A DNA stretch of 60,000 nucleotides from Membranipora membranacea (Eukaryota; Bryozoa; Gymnolaemata; Cheilostomatida; Membraniporidae), in NCBI GenBank assembly GCA_914767715.1, contig OU612074.1:1133501-1193500 (forward strand), written 5' to 3'. This document shows positions 1 through 11,847 of this stretch, piece after piece. The stretch's first letter is position 1. The number at the start of each line of letters is the position of its first letter. The position numbers and the translations under genes are program-made. Below the pieces are notes generated by a model that saw only the letters and a list, made by a program, of their open reading frames with translations, was not told where the DNA came from and did not search any database.

Positions 1-2056
1 GCAGTGAAGAGAATGAGCAGAAGGAAGAAACGGGCCTTTAAGAGAGTGAAGTCATCTGGCTCACAATCTGACAGAGAGACCTACAATCTGTTGAAAAAGC
101 AATCTAATCATTGCTGCAAGGACGCCCATAGTTCCTACCTCAACAGAATCTTCGACCCAAAAGAAGATATAAACAAAAAGCGCTTCTGGTCTTTCATCAA
201 GAGTAAGAAGCAGGCCAGCACTGGCATCAACTCTCTGTCGACTCCGGCTGGAGTGACTGTGTCAGATGCTGTTGGAAAGGCACGACTTCTAAACAATCAG
301 TTTAGCTCTGTCTTCTCCTCTGACACATCACTGCCCTTGCCTACGATCACCTGGAGCCATCCTGAAATGAGACCGATATCGATTTCATGTCAAGGCGTCG
401 AGAAGCTATTGAAAGATCTGAAAGACCACAAAGCTCATGGTCCCGACAACCTCTCTGCAACTCTCCTGAAGACATTGGCACCGTCAGTCTCGCCAATTCT
501 TCAGGTCATGTTCCAAGCCTCCTTGGACCAAGGAGTGATTCCACAGGACTGGAAACATGCTAAGGTCTCTCCTAGCATACCCGAGCATACCAGCAAACTA
601 CCGACCAATATCTCTAACATCACTCGTATGCAAAGCAATGGAGCACATTCTGTACAGCCAGATTATGCAACATTTATCAGACCATAGCATACTGAACGAC
701 GCACAACATGGTTTCCGCAGCAGACGATCCTGTGAAACCCAGCTCATCCTCACCACCGACGATTTCATGAGATCGCTCGACAGGAGGCAGCAGACAGACG
801 TCATTCTACTTGACTTCTCCAAAGCATTTGACCGTGTGCCACATCATCTCTTGCTCCACAAACTCCACTCATAGGGAATTAGTAAGCAAGTGCACCGCTG
901 GATCTCTAGCTTCCTCTCAGACCGTACCCAGGAAGTAGTCATTGAGAACAAGTCATCCGAGAGTTCACCAGTCACCTCCGGTGTTCCACAGGGGAGTGTG
1001 CTAGGACCGCTTCTCTTTCTCATATTCATCAATGACCTACCTACTTACGCAACCAACTCATCTCATGTTCGTCTCTTTGCCGATGACGCCCTGATATATA
1101 GACCGATTGACAGACACGCTGACTGCGACCTGTTACAAGAAGATCTAGATGGTCTACTGCGATGGGAGAAAAAGTGGGGTATGGCCTTCCATCCAGGGAA
1201 ATGTGAAGTCATGTCCATCTCGAAGAAGAAAGTGCCGATCCTTAACCACTACTCCATCCGTGGGACCGACCTACTGAGAACTGACAAGGTGACCTACCTT
1301 GGTGTCACTATCAGCAAGGACGGATCATGGAATGAGCACATCAAAGCCACTGCAACTACTGCCCACAACAAGCTCTCTTTCCTTCAGAGGAACCTCTACC
1401 GGTGTACTCAGGAAATCAAAGATCTGAGCTACAAGACTCTGGTGCGAACCAAGCTAGAATACGCCTGCAGTGTATGGGACCCGTACACTGCCAAGAACAC
1501 CAACAAACTGGAATCTGTCCAGAAAAAGGCGGCTAGGTTTGTTTGCTCAGACTACAGAAGACAAAGCAGCATTACTCAAATGCTCACTCGTCTCAACTGG
1601 GAGTCCCTTCAGGCCAGGAGGAAATCTGCCAAACTGATGATGATGTACCGCATTGTACACAACCTCGTGGACATTCATCCGACACAACTACAGCTACATA
1701 GATCGCCAGTCCATGACTACAGGTTTATACAGCCACACACCGCAATCGACGCGTACAGGTGCGCTTTTGTCCCGACAGCCATCCGGCTATGGAATAGTCT
1801 ACCTCCTACGCTGTTGATGGTACCGACCCTTGTGCAGTTCCGCTCAGCTGCTCAAGTGGAGATGAAGACCCGGTTCTAAGCCGTGGCAACCGGCAGCAGA
1901 ATGTCAACATAACCACGTCCTGCACCCTTCACCATCTGCTGTCGAGCGAACCTTCACTGCACCCACTTTGTTCTTGCGCACCACCTTAAAATGTAAATGT
2001 AATTGTGCGTTTATATGGCTTGAAAACCATTAGCACATCACTAGAAGAAGAAGAAG
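1..2056 (+). mobile_element. 3' portion of a Jockey/CR1-group LINE
   Basis: The window opens inside a non-LTR retrotransposon. The reverse transcriptase region runs to the stop at about 1877-1879. It is followed by about 165 bp of 3' UTR and a short AGAAGAAGAAG tail at 2043-2055, the simple-repeat type of end that many LINEs of this group carry. The 5' part (any ORF1 and the endonuclease) lies before the window. The RT motif style (GVPQGSVLGPLLF, LFADDALIY, LEYACSVWDPY) fits the Jockey/CR1/L2/Rex1 assemblage. I cannot assign a clade without a tree. Confidence 0.85.
4..1879 (+). pseudogene. LINE reverse transcriptase, frameshifted and with a nonsense codon
   Basis: This would be the reverse transcriptase that primes cDNA at a nicked target. 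The N-terminal linker and fingers are read in frame 1 up to about 600 (VIPQDWKHAKVSP). Then the frame jumps, within about 550-600, to the one containing NYRPISLTSLVCKAMEHI. The palm carries LLDFSKAFDRVPHHLL near 808-855, GVPQGSVLGPLLF near 981-1020 and the catalytic LFADDALIY near 1071-1098 (F-A-D-D form). The thumb has EYACSVWDPY near 1455-1485 and a C-terminal AIRLWNSLPP. An in-frame TAG at 872-874 follows HKLHS. The two lesions make this copy inactive, but most of the coding sequence is still open, so the insertion is probably fairly young. Confidence 0.9.
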
Positions 2057-2246
2057 GATGCTAATACAAGGTGGCTCAACTTAGCCCAATGCTAAGGTTT
2101 AGATCAGTATGCAATAAGGTTTAGATATAAATAATAAAATAAGTAATAATTATATTTACCATAGAGATAGGATAGGTGCCGAGTTTGTCAGTCAGTATAT
2201 CAAGGTGAGAGAATGATTGGAATGGATACCAATGGTGTATGATTAG

Positions 2247-2400
2247 TGTGTAACCTTGTTAGGTCAGATAGATTGAGCTGGTGAAAAGCATGGCCTGTAA
2301 ACCATCTGTATGAGCTCGATATGAGTACCATGAGAGGCGAGTGAGTAACCTAGTTAGGTCAGTAAAGTGAGCTAGTTTGTAGTTATGGCCTGTAAACCAT
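2247..2400. repeat. Two-copy tandem duplication, about 96-bp period
   Basis: Positions 2247-2304 and 2343-2400 share the start (TAACC then TTAGGTCAG), GAGCT in the middle, and the end GGCCTGTAAACCAT, with scattered changes. It lies just downstream of the LINE tail. No coding content was seen. Confidence 0.6.
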
Positions 2401-4034
2401 ATTTATGATCGTCTGCTCGATAAGTGTAGTGGAATACCACCAGTCATGGGTTTTCCCGGCTAAGCCGATGGCATCCCAGAGAGAATGCCAGTCAGGGTTT
2501 TCCGACTATGTGTCAGTGACAGCCCAGAACACGCCAGTTCCCAGATCAATGCCAGTGTTTGCACCCCGCCTTTTCAAAGTTTTAACTTAAATAGTGTGCT
2601 ATTTTTCTGGCTAGAGGAGATAAATACACGTGGAATAAATAAAGTTAAAAATAACATTCTGTAATTATGATAATGACTCAGTCATTATCAATGTAGAAAG
2701 CCTTGGTTGGGAGTAATTACATTTTAATTACTACAGGTTGTGTGTAAAAGTATCTCAAGAAGGTAGAGGTATTATGGCTTTTCATCGATCAGTCCTTATC
2801 CGGTATGGGTCATCAGCAGGGTCATCCACCAGTGTACCAAGTCCTATCTCAGCCACTGCCAGCAAGAGGTGGTGCCTCCAGAAATCTGGATCCGGGTGGG
2901 AGACTGGTTCGCAGCGTAGCCGCGCTGAGCATGAACTTGGTGTTCAAGTGAGGTATCATACGTTGCTGCCCGTGACGCCTGGAGAAGCCGATTGTTTGGC
3001 AATGGGAGATGATGTAGTCACTGATTTTGTTTGCAACCTAATCAAATGATCAAAGTGCATTGATCGGAAGAGTACAAGCCTGCGATGTACTTGTTGTGTT
3101 TCCAGATTATTCCATTTCAGGACCTAAATGAGTTGGGTTGTGCTGGTAGCGTGATCAGTGCTTTTAATCAAGGAGTTAAAGACTTTAACTCCTTGGTTTT
3201 ATGTTGTGCACCAATCTGGCAGCCCTTCTCTGAAAGGCTTCTGGTGAAGTCTTTTGTGTAGTAGTGCAGGTTGGATCACAGACAGTGTATGAGTATGATC
3301 CATAACAGGCCTCAGGAGCTGTTTGTAGGCTCTATCTCTCAGGTGTTGGAGAGTTGGTGGGATTGTTTGTCGAATGCACGGAAGTCTGCTGGCAGCTTTC
3401 CCGGAGACGAAATTGGGTTTTTTGTTCAATCAGAGGCTGTTTTCAAATTAAACACCTCGATATTTCACAGTGTTTGTATTGGCCTTATTTGGCCTTTATG
3501 ATATGGGGCCAGCAGAGTCATTGTCAAATGTTCTGCTTGGTCGCAGTGATGACACAGACAACCAATACCAACTTTTCTGCTTTTAAATTTCAACTTGTTG
3601 ATAAGGCTCTTTCACAGTTTAGTTGGTACATACATAGCTAGATATATAGTATGATGGGTTGACCCTTGCCAGGGGGCAGTAGGGCGGGGGGGGGGGCAAA
3701 AGTCTCGGGGGCTCAGACTACCCTCGATATGATGTTTGTAGGCACTATTAACTAACCAAGAGGGAGTTCATTGATCTAACACCCACACACATATATATGG
3801 TAAATACAGCAACGCTCAGCTTGACCTTATCATCAGGGCTTTGATGATTATGTTCCATTGCTTCAAGAAATGGGTCAGTCATACCCAAAATTGCAGTTGG
3901 TGATGCTGGACTGTTTCTTAGCTTCAAGTTCTAGAAAATTGAAATACGCATCTCATCACAAGAATTTGCCCGCGGTATAAATAAATCTTCATAGTTGTTA
4001 TGTAATCTTACAAACTACTTCCATTATGTTGCAG
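2401..4034. other. Non-coding stretch between LINE and GINS3 exon
   Basis: No supportable exon was seen, although exon 1 of GINS3 should lie here or further upstream. The stretch contains a 33-bp near-perfect palindrome at 3166-3198 (arms around CAAGGAGTTAAAG). It also has a G-rich tract at 3681-3720 whose flank recurs at 26894-26946. Open frames of about 100 codons here have no recognisable motif and look like chance. Confidence 0.5.
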
Positions 4035-5056
4035 GTTATTTGAATCCAAGCACAGATGATACTGATCTGAAGAGGGGGTCAAAAATAGAACTACCTTTCT
4101 GGTTGGCACAGAAGCTGAAAAACGATGATAAGCGTGTTTTGTCTGTAGCCATTCCCAGACCTTACAGAGAATCTTATAGAGACATGTATAAGGCTGAGGC
4201 CGATGTCGTAGATCTACATGCCATGGGACCAAACTTTTATAACCTGGCTATGAAAATGCCACTCATAGACTCGGTACAAGCAAAAGATATCACCGCGTCT
4301 GCTTTGCTGGTGAGTTCACATTCTATATCTCGAAGTTAGTTTGTTAGACCTAAGGGGTATCCCTTGTATGAAATTATAAACCTTGAAATCAAAACCCCTA
4401 GAAAACCATAAGATGCTTTGAACTGTTGACTGTTGAGGGGGCAGTGAAACTGCGATGTTGGCTATTTTCAATAAATGAGGCACCTGTGGGTTAAAAAACA
4501 TGTCATACAGTATATTGAACAAGCGTAGAACATTGTGCATTTAGACTTTTATTGAAATATTTCCATACAGGTTACCTCAGTTTTCAAATTAAAAGCAATA
4601 TAACTCAGCCAGTTTACCTGATATCGAACTATAAACATATTATTATAAATTATATATGTTGATATATTTATAGACCCTTGTTTATGCTACTAACATGGCA
4701 TTCGGCAAGTTTAACAATAAAGGAACAACTGCGAAACCTGGAAAAACTAAAAAATCTGTTTTCTTCGAATATCTGAGCGCGGAATATTTTCTATAACCGA
4801 CTGATTTTATTTTTCCTTTCACTTTAAGCTTTATCAAGGAAGATTCAAGACTATAATGGATGCCGCACAGAATGCATCATACAAAGAGAAAGTAGCCTGT
4901 ACCTCTAAATTTGACAATGTGGAGAAGCATTTATTCGATAAAGGACAAACTAGTATGGCTGATGCTGTAAAATGGGAGGTTAGAGAATCAGAGAAAATAA
5001 CAGCGTCTAGAGTGGTATCCAGGCACGGCAAGCGTAAACGTGACGCTACTGATTGA
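4035..5056 (+). CDS. GINS3: GINS complex subunit 3 (PSF3), last two exons
   Basis: Psf3 is one of four GINS subunits. GINS joins MCM2-7 and Cdc45 to form the replicative CMG helicase in the nucleus. Exons are 4035-4309 (acceptor TTGCAG, donor CTG/GTGAGT) and 4829-5056 (acceptor CTTTAAG, stop TGA). The first gives 91 codons, including SKIELPFWLAQKL and SYRDMYKAEADVVDLHAMGP, the conserved Psf3 core. The second gives 75 residues starting LYQGRFKTIMDAAQNASY, then EKITASRVVSRHGKRKR, matching the family's C-terminal helix and basic tail. Phases agree at the junction. The N-terminal exon (roughly 40 residues of the usual ~200) was not found; it may lie before the window, with the LINE inserted in intron 1. 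No frame lesions are seen. Identification rests on recognised family motifs. Confidence 0.93.
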
Positions 5057-5915
5057 GTTATTGTCTAAATGTGAGTCTGTGTATCCTATCTAGACCTGGC
5101 AAAAGATTTTATATAATTGTTTCTCTCTTCTGGCAGAATTTTAAGGCGATAAAATTGACTCATAGGCTTCAGTTATATATTACATTATTTTCAATTGACA
5201 GAATATTTGTCATTTATTTTATTCTGATGACTTTTGTATTTTGATCATACCAATGTATAATTACAATCATCGAATGATATGACAACTTCTCAAATTCATA
5301 AATGGGTAGAAATAGGTGTGGTCTGGCCTCCTCTTCTCTTGCTGCTGTCAATTGAGTAACTTCATTGTGTTCCAAAAGGAGCAACCCGTATAGAAACTTT
5401 TCTCAGATTGAATTCAAGTCTGTGTTCAGAGTTGTCCTGTCTCCAGTTAGGTACTCTTTATTCCACGCAGCATAGGAAAATGGAGTTGAAATGGATGTTT
5501 CTTGCATATCTACATTTATAACCTTACCACTCTTTATTAGCTGTCATGCAGGTAATTCTGTCTACTGGATTCTGTTGGTATTCCGGACAAAGGCCTACCT
5601 CAACTCATTTACATGTAAAACAAATCTCTTGCAGTAATGTGGAGATATTACAAAATACAATCCAATAGTTTCCACACTGTGGGCTACTAAGGCAAACTTG
5701 TGCCTTGATGTAGCCAGCTTATTGCCAACAATCTCTCAATCGGTTTCACTGCCAATAAGCACATGCCTCAAATCTCTGCTGGAACTTTCCTGATCAAAAA
5801 CAGTGCTTCATGCAAGAGCAAATTGTCATATGAAACTGTCCAAGTTTGCAACAGTTTTTGCGTGCTTCATACTATCTATTAACTTATCTGTGATGATGTG
5901 ACACAGATGCGAAAA
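5057..5915. other. GINS3 3' UTR and intergenic AT-rich DNA
   Basis: This holds the presumed 3' UTR of GINS3, then sequence without recognisable coding potential. No canonical AATAAA was seen within the first 200 bases after the stop codon. Confidence 0.4.
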
Positions 5916-6328
5916 CTTAAACCACTGCTGACACAGCTGGGCTTTGCCCAGCAGTGCCACCAGACAGAGAGATAGAGAGTTGTGGTATCAAAACATCTAG
6001 CCATTAGCTCTGAATGGAGTTATATGAGCTCTCAAAATGTAAGGAGTATCTTCTTCCCCAGCCATCCACCATTAGTGATGACATATGTTGAGGTTGACCA
6101 ATCAGGTTGGAGCTCAGCTAGATTTTAAAGGCACCTGATTGGTCAACCTCAACATATGTCATCACTTATGGTGGATGGCTGGGGAAGAAGATACTCCTTA
6201 CATTTTGAGAGCTCATATAACTCCATTCAAAGCTACTGGCTAGATTTTTTGATGCCACAACTCTATATTTAATTTTTTGTCTGGTGGCTATGCTGGGCAA
6301 AGCCCAGCTGTGGCAGCAGTGGTTTAAG
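5916..6328. mobile_element. 413-bp foldback (palindromic MITE-like) element
   Basis: The left arm (5916-6107) and right arm (6133-6328) are reverse complements at high identity, with a 25-bp spacer. The ends are CTTAAACCACTGCTG and CAGCAGTGGTTTAAG. Almost the whole element is arm, so it would fold into one long hairpin. No ORF is present and no clear target duplication was found. It most likely is a non-autonomous DNA transposon or foldback element. Confidence 0.85.
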
Positions 6329-6380
6329 ACCCAAAATCATACACTGCTGAGTTTTTTTCCTACAAATCATAAACCCTAGT

Positions 6381-6489
6381 TTAAGTGCTCAAATTGTGGC
6401 GGGATGCTGGTAGAGGCATTTCATTATCAACCAAAGTTGTTGATAATGAAATGCCTCTACCAGCATCCTGCCACCGTTTGAGCACTTAA
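6381..6489. mobile_element. 109-bp near-perfect hairpin element with YTAAGTGCTCA ends
   Basis: The sequence from TTAAGTGCTCAAA to its reverse complement ending GAGCACTTAA forms arms of about 50 bp with a very short loop near 6433-6437. The terminal motif TAAGTGCTCA is shared with the hairpin at 32580-32685. No target duplication was obvious. Confidence 0.8.
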
Positions 6490-8313
6490 AGTGGCTCGAC
6501 CGGTATATAAGGGCCAGTCAATGTAAAGCGATCACCCAGCCATATCAAATTCACAAGGGGTTAGCAGCATTCAAATTCCTCCTGCTTTTTTCGGAATTAA
6601 GAGGAGAAGCAGTGAATTATTTTGCTGATGCAGAATTGTGTGATACACATGCCCAATAAATTTTCATTCCAATAATGGCATTGGAAAGTGGTGAAAATAT
6701 AACTGTTGCCATACGAAATCGACCAGTTCCGATGATTTTAAATCATCCGCTTCAAAATATACGAGCTCTTATTGGTCAACTTTGACTTTATGGTTTTAGA
6801 GGTTGCCTAGATACTGTTGTCAAGATTGAAATTGACCGTTGTAATTAAACACTATAATCCCAAGTGTGATGAGCCAACAAAACAATAGCTATATCATACG
6901 CTTCTATTCAACTTTATTTATGGGTGTCTGCGAATCACAATTTCTTATATAACACACTTGACCACTTGAGAACGCAACGTGGACTGGCTGTTAGAGGCGG
7001 AGACCAAGGCCATTCTCCGCCTCTAATTGATCGCATTGATCAGCCAATGGTCTTGCCTGTCACTTCATAAATGATTAATCCCGTGCACCCCCTTCGATTC
7101 CTTCCTCTTTAAACTACATAAATCCTGTAAATTATCCAAACACATGGTAATATTGCTTTGTATTATCCGTATCAGTACATTACAAATCAAAGGCACTGTC
7201 CGTTTTATTTATTGAGTTTGAATCTACTGTTTCAGGTGCTTTTGGTGATGAATCAATTCATTATATCACTATTGTTCTATTTCCATTCATGTTAGCAATG
7301 ATATTGGCAGCTTCCTGACACAAAATGTATTATATTTGTGTGTAAGGATGTTAATCCTAAGTTCAAACATTTCATTTTAATTAGTAATTTCAACAAATAA
7401 TGGCAATTCATCAGTTAAAATCTTATATCTACCCCCAGAAATTTGTTTGTTAGGCAGAGAGCACACCTACATCAAAAGTTGTATGATCATGATTTACAAA
7501 TACACTGACAATCAGTATGGCCATGGAAAATTTTGGGCTGTGAATTTGTGACTGGCATTGTGACTATAATTGTGGCTATCAGTGCCAAGCGCTGTTCTAT
7601 GTTGTATTGACCCTTTCTCGATATCCGATGAATTAAAGGCAATAATAATTGAGTTCTTACTTCTTTAGATGTCAAGATGGTATGGGGTTTTTCAGTTTAG
7701 GGGTCTGCAGATGTTTTATTCGGATTCTTGGCGCTTTTAGTAGATCATCAATGAAGAACCACCGTATACTGAATCTGGGTTATTGTGTTTCATATATTAC
7801 AACATCAAAATGTTTTTTTTTATAATCATACAACTAGACCACACTGAAGGAAATTCTTCATATTATATTAATATGAGGCAAACTGAGTTTTTAGATCACA
7901 TTCCTAAATCCCCTGAATTGCCTGAGTGAGTTGAACCCGAAATCCTGAGTAGCTCAGAGATCAAGAACCACCTATCCAATCACAGGCAGCGGGAACCCCA
8001 AACAACCCAGACATACATTGTCAGGCTGACCCGGCCCTAGCACCAGAACCCAACCAACATCATGTCATCGATTTAGTGTTGTTGATCATAAGTCATTGAA
8101 ATGAAACCTATGTTTACATTTACCTTTGATACTTTTAGATTAGTTTGTCAAAATGGACTGATAATACCTGTTGAAAAGAAATGACTCAGTGTCATAAATT
8201 AAGAGAGGCAAATTGTTGTCCTATACAAATTCTAAACATGGAGTGTTTTTCACTTTGGTGATGCCAACATCAACATGCTGAATAACTTCATGTTTTCTTG
8301 GTTTTGATTGCAG
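6490..8313. other. Non-coding stretch with a short hairpin
   Basis: A stem of 13 bp (TTAGAGGCGGAGA and its complement) lies at 6991-7026. The rest is AT-rich. Upstream exons of the gene at 8314-10056 may lie here, but none could be supported. Confidence 0.4.
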
Positions 8314-10056
8314 ATATGTATGGAGGTCAAGAATGAGAACAAAAAAAGGCAGATGGAAGCGGCAAAGGAGAGGTACTTACATGCATACAAGGACTAAATA
8401 CTGCAATATAGGACCTGATTGGCCATAAAACTCAACCTTTGTCATTATTGCTATCTAAGTATATGGAGTTGAACGAATATGTTCTCTGGCTGAAATCATA
8501 GTGCCGTCATAAAATAGCATATTGACTTAGTGGGTCAAAAAGAGTGAACTGTTTCACCAAAGCAGTGATTTTATGGGTCAACCTTATATGGTCTGCCTCC
8601 CAGCAGGGAGAATAGAGTCTCCAATTTTATTCTCCCTGCTCCCAGTCACAAATTTATATTGCCTATCAATCAGTGCAATTCAACTTGACGCCTGGAAATG
8701 GTGAAGAAGAATATTCTTTGTTATAACTGAGACAAAAATCTGTGACAATCACTCAAATAAACCACTTGATGTACAAGGGAACAAGACCGAGAAATCTTCA
8801 TACAAGCCTGACGCTGTTGTTGCCTTCTCTAAGTCCCTATCATATTCATATTGCAGATGATGCTGCAAGAACTAGCTGTGGAGTAAAGACGTTAAATTAA
8901 AAGAATAAGATTCTGAGAGAAGGATTCTCAGGTCGAGATATGATATCCCCAGCAGTATAGCTGATAATTGTAAACAGGTAATATATAAGTGCTAACATCA
9001 TGTGACTGTAGACTCTCTGTGACCTTGTTTCAGTCAACAACAGCAGATAACAGCCATTTGCTGATCAATACCATGGAAAATCACAAATCCGTTTATGAAA
9101 ACTGTTAAGTATGCTTCTGTGAATATTGCCCTCATCACTGAAGTCTTGGTTCAGAGTTATGCTGACATGGCCAAAGAGCAGACAACAACCAATAAATGAT
9201 AAAAAAATAATAAGAAAAGTTAAATTTGAGGAGAAGATTATTTACATGGAGAAAAGATTTCTCCTTCGCAAATCTCCTCTTGGGAATAATTAATAAACAT
9301 AATAAGATCTGAAGATATTCATTGGTTTTCATTGTGTCTTGTATTATCAGGACGGCATCGTTATGGGTGAAGTATTCTGATTGCACGAACTGGTGTTGCT
9401 GGAGCCAACAGGATGGCCCAGAAGATTGGTCCAGACTGAATTACCATCCGAAGGTAAGCATAACCATCCCACTGAGTGAGTTCTGGTGATAAGACGTACA
9501 AATGAGGAATTGTTTGTCATTGTTTTACCAAAGAAAGTTAACCCTTGCAATCAAATATGATGTCCAGGAGCATGAACAGCCAATAAGCAAAATCACAACC
9601 AATGTATATGTGCTCAGACACTGCACAGGCTGCTGGTTGTTGCCCACAGTTAATGGGTTGGTAAAATAATGGAATGTCACAACAATAAAATTCTGGATGG
9701 TTTATTTACTGGAATTGAGGTTTCGAAGTACATCATTAATTTTCTCAGCTGTATTCATCTTGACACAATCATTGAATCCACTTAAATTGGTATTCAAGCT
9801 GCTCTTAATTCATTCACAGTCTGCTCATAACCTTTATTTTGTTTTAAAAGTAAATATAAAATTGATGATTATCTATAGCTTCATGTTTTCCGTAGCTGTT
9901 TCACTATCCTTGTTCTGGACCTGATGGTTTAATAGTGAGAAAATTAGCATCATTTGTTTTGCCGAAGTAACCCTCAATTTTATTGCCTTTTAGGTTAATA
10001 CTAGTGGTATATGGCTAACAGAACAAACATTGCAGAGGAAACAGAAGAGAACATAA
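8314..10056 (+). CDS. Unrecognised gene, last three exons
   Basis: I do not recognise the family. Three segments fit as consecutive exons: 8314-8372 (acceptor TTGCAG, donor GAG/GTACTT), 9351-9453 (acceptor ATTATCAG, donor AAG/GTAAGC) and 9994-10056 (acceptor CCTTTTAG, stop TAA). Phases agree: the first ends with AG, which the G at 9351 completes to Arg, and the second ends on a codon boundary. The peptide begins with a charged helix-like stretch (EVKNENKKRQMEAAKER). A Cys/Trp-rich part follows (YSDCTNWCCWSQQDGPEDW), and the C terminus is basic (TLQRKQKRT). About 75 residues are visible; the 5' exons were not found. Two good acceptors and a GTAAGC donor in phase make chance unlikely, but no homology was recognised. 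A later acceptor at about 8858 could mark an alternative exon. Confidence 0.5.
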
Positions 10057-11704
10057 TTTATCTAAAAAAACTCTAAACATTGTTTTGTCATGTCTGGTAT
10101 ACTTATTCAAAGCCAAAGCGCCTAACCTATTTTTAATTTGATCTATTTCAGCCATATTAGTAATTCATGGATTTACGCTCATTCCTTATAACCTAAGGTG
10201 TTATAGCCTTTATTTTCTCATTTAAAAAGTGTGATTGCTACCTTACTATTTAATGTGCTGATCAAAAACGTAAGTATAAAGCAGATTCTGTGTTAATGTT
10301 GTTGTATTTGATATGTATGGATAGTTTCAGATATACTCACACACTCACTATACACATACATATTTCTTTATACATTGTAATTATATAACTCTGTATTACG
10401 CACTATAAATATATTATCATAACCAACCATGAATTAATTTTATATGTCATAGATTTTAGGTTTTAGCGAACAAGCTTTTAGTCCCTCACATTATAATTGA
10501 TAACATATGAATAACGTAAATTGCAGAAACTTAAATTTTAGAAATAATCAATCACCTCACAGAATTTCCTGCACATATATTAAAGTTATTATGACTAAAT
10601 GCTGTAAATCATTGACTTATTTGATATTACTGCTTGATCATTTGGAAAAAAACTGAGCCGAATAGCAGTGAACATAAAAATCACTTCACTCGTGTTACGG
10701 TCGACATTTGTGAACAATATAACGGATTTTAAAGTTTGGGAAAAACCTTGATGTCTCTATATATATAGTAGAGTGTAATATTCTTCAATGTTGAGAAGAT
10801 AAAATATAAATAAATATAAATAAAAAATAAAGCACCTTAATATCTGCACGTTTGAGAGATAGTCTGAAATCTCTTAAATTAAATTCACAATAAAAGGAGA
10901 AATGCAAAGCATTTCAATATCGAAATCGCTTACCAAACAATGTTTTGAAGAGAAATATCGGAATTCCTTGTGCTGGGGCAGTTTTGTTCAACGGACGGTT
11001 GAAGAATACATGAACAGTATATATGATACCTTGGTATCTGCCATATCAACAGGTCGTCTATAGGTGGTGTTTGGTAGAAAACAGATTGAGATTGGGTTGC
11101 CCTTAAAGAGGGACGCAATGTGCCCTATACTCCTCAAACTGAGAATGTGATACATCCTAGAAATCTAGAATGAATCTTAGACTTGTGAGGCCATAAAAGA
11201 CCTCTTGAACTGCAGGTGTAGCATGCTGCCAAAACTGAAACTGGTGGAGATTATGAGATTAAAGGAAACAACTGGCAAAAAACTGTAGTGCCATCATATG
11301 AGTTCTTATAGTCGTTATAGTCGGCTAATTAATAAGTTTTCAATAACTTTCAATAAATTTAGTTTCAGTAAATTTTCAATAAATATGGTTGGCCAATTTG
11401 ATTAGCATTTACGCGTTTATCATATTATGATTTTGCTCACCCGTTCCCAAAAATCATACATTTTATGACGCGATGTAATTATCACTACCTATATATTATT
11501 CAAAGCCAAAAAATATGATGCTTGGACCTTGGTGCTAACCTGACAGAAGTGTGACTCTAGCTGATGGCTCAAAAATGAAATTAAAATGAGCCCCTTGGCC
11601 CCACATATGAATATGAACGACTTAGGTTGGTACTAATAATTAACATAATATGCTTATATGAGTAATGTTTTATTTTTTTAATACCATAAATTCATACTAA
11701 GGCT
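10057..11704. other. AT-rich intergenic DNA
   Basis: This is the presumed 3' UTR of the preceding + strand gene, followed by very AT-rich sequence with AATAAA-like strings near 10801-10835. The frames here carry no recognisable motifs. Confidence 0.4.
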
Positions 11705-11710
11705 TTTATT
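11705..11710 (-). promoter_or_regulatory. Poly(A) signal of the chitin-binding gene
   Basis: A canonical AATAAA on the minus strand lies 138 bases past the stop codon at 11848. It is a suitable polyadenylation signal for that gene. Confidence 0.55.
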
Positions 11711-11847
11711 GGTCAGTCAGCACAATGTCATTTAAAATCACAAAATTTGAAGCTCAATTAGTTTAACAGGATATCAAATTAGCAGTCAGGGAGTTCATAA
11801 TCAAAATCATCAGGAATTGTCACAGATAAGAGATCAAATTTCTTTGA

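Noticed and set aside
2738-3049. 103-codon frame as GINS3 exon 1
   Set aside because: It shows no Psf3 N-terminal similarity and no donor site in suitable phase.
7201-7317. Exon-like segment AFGDESIHYITIV after TTTCAG
   Set aside because: No donor is present and the reading continues into a stop without partner exons.
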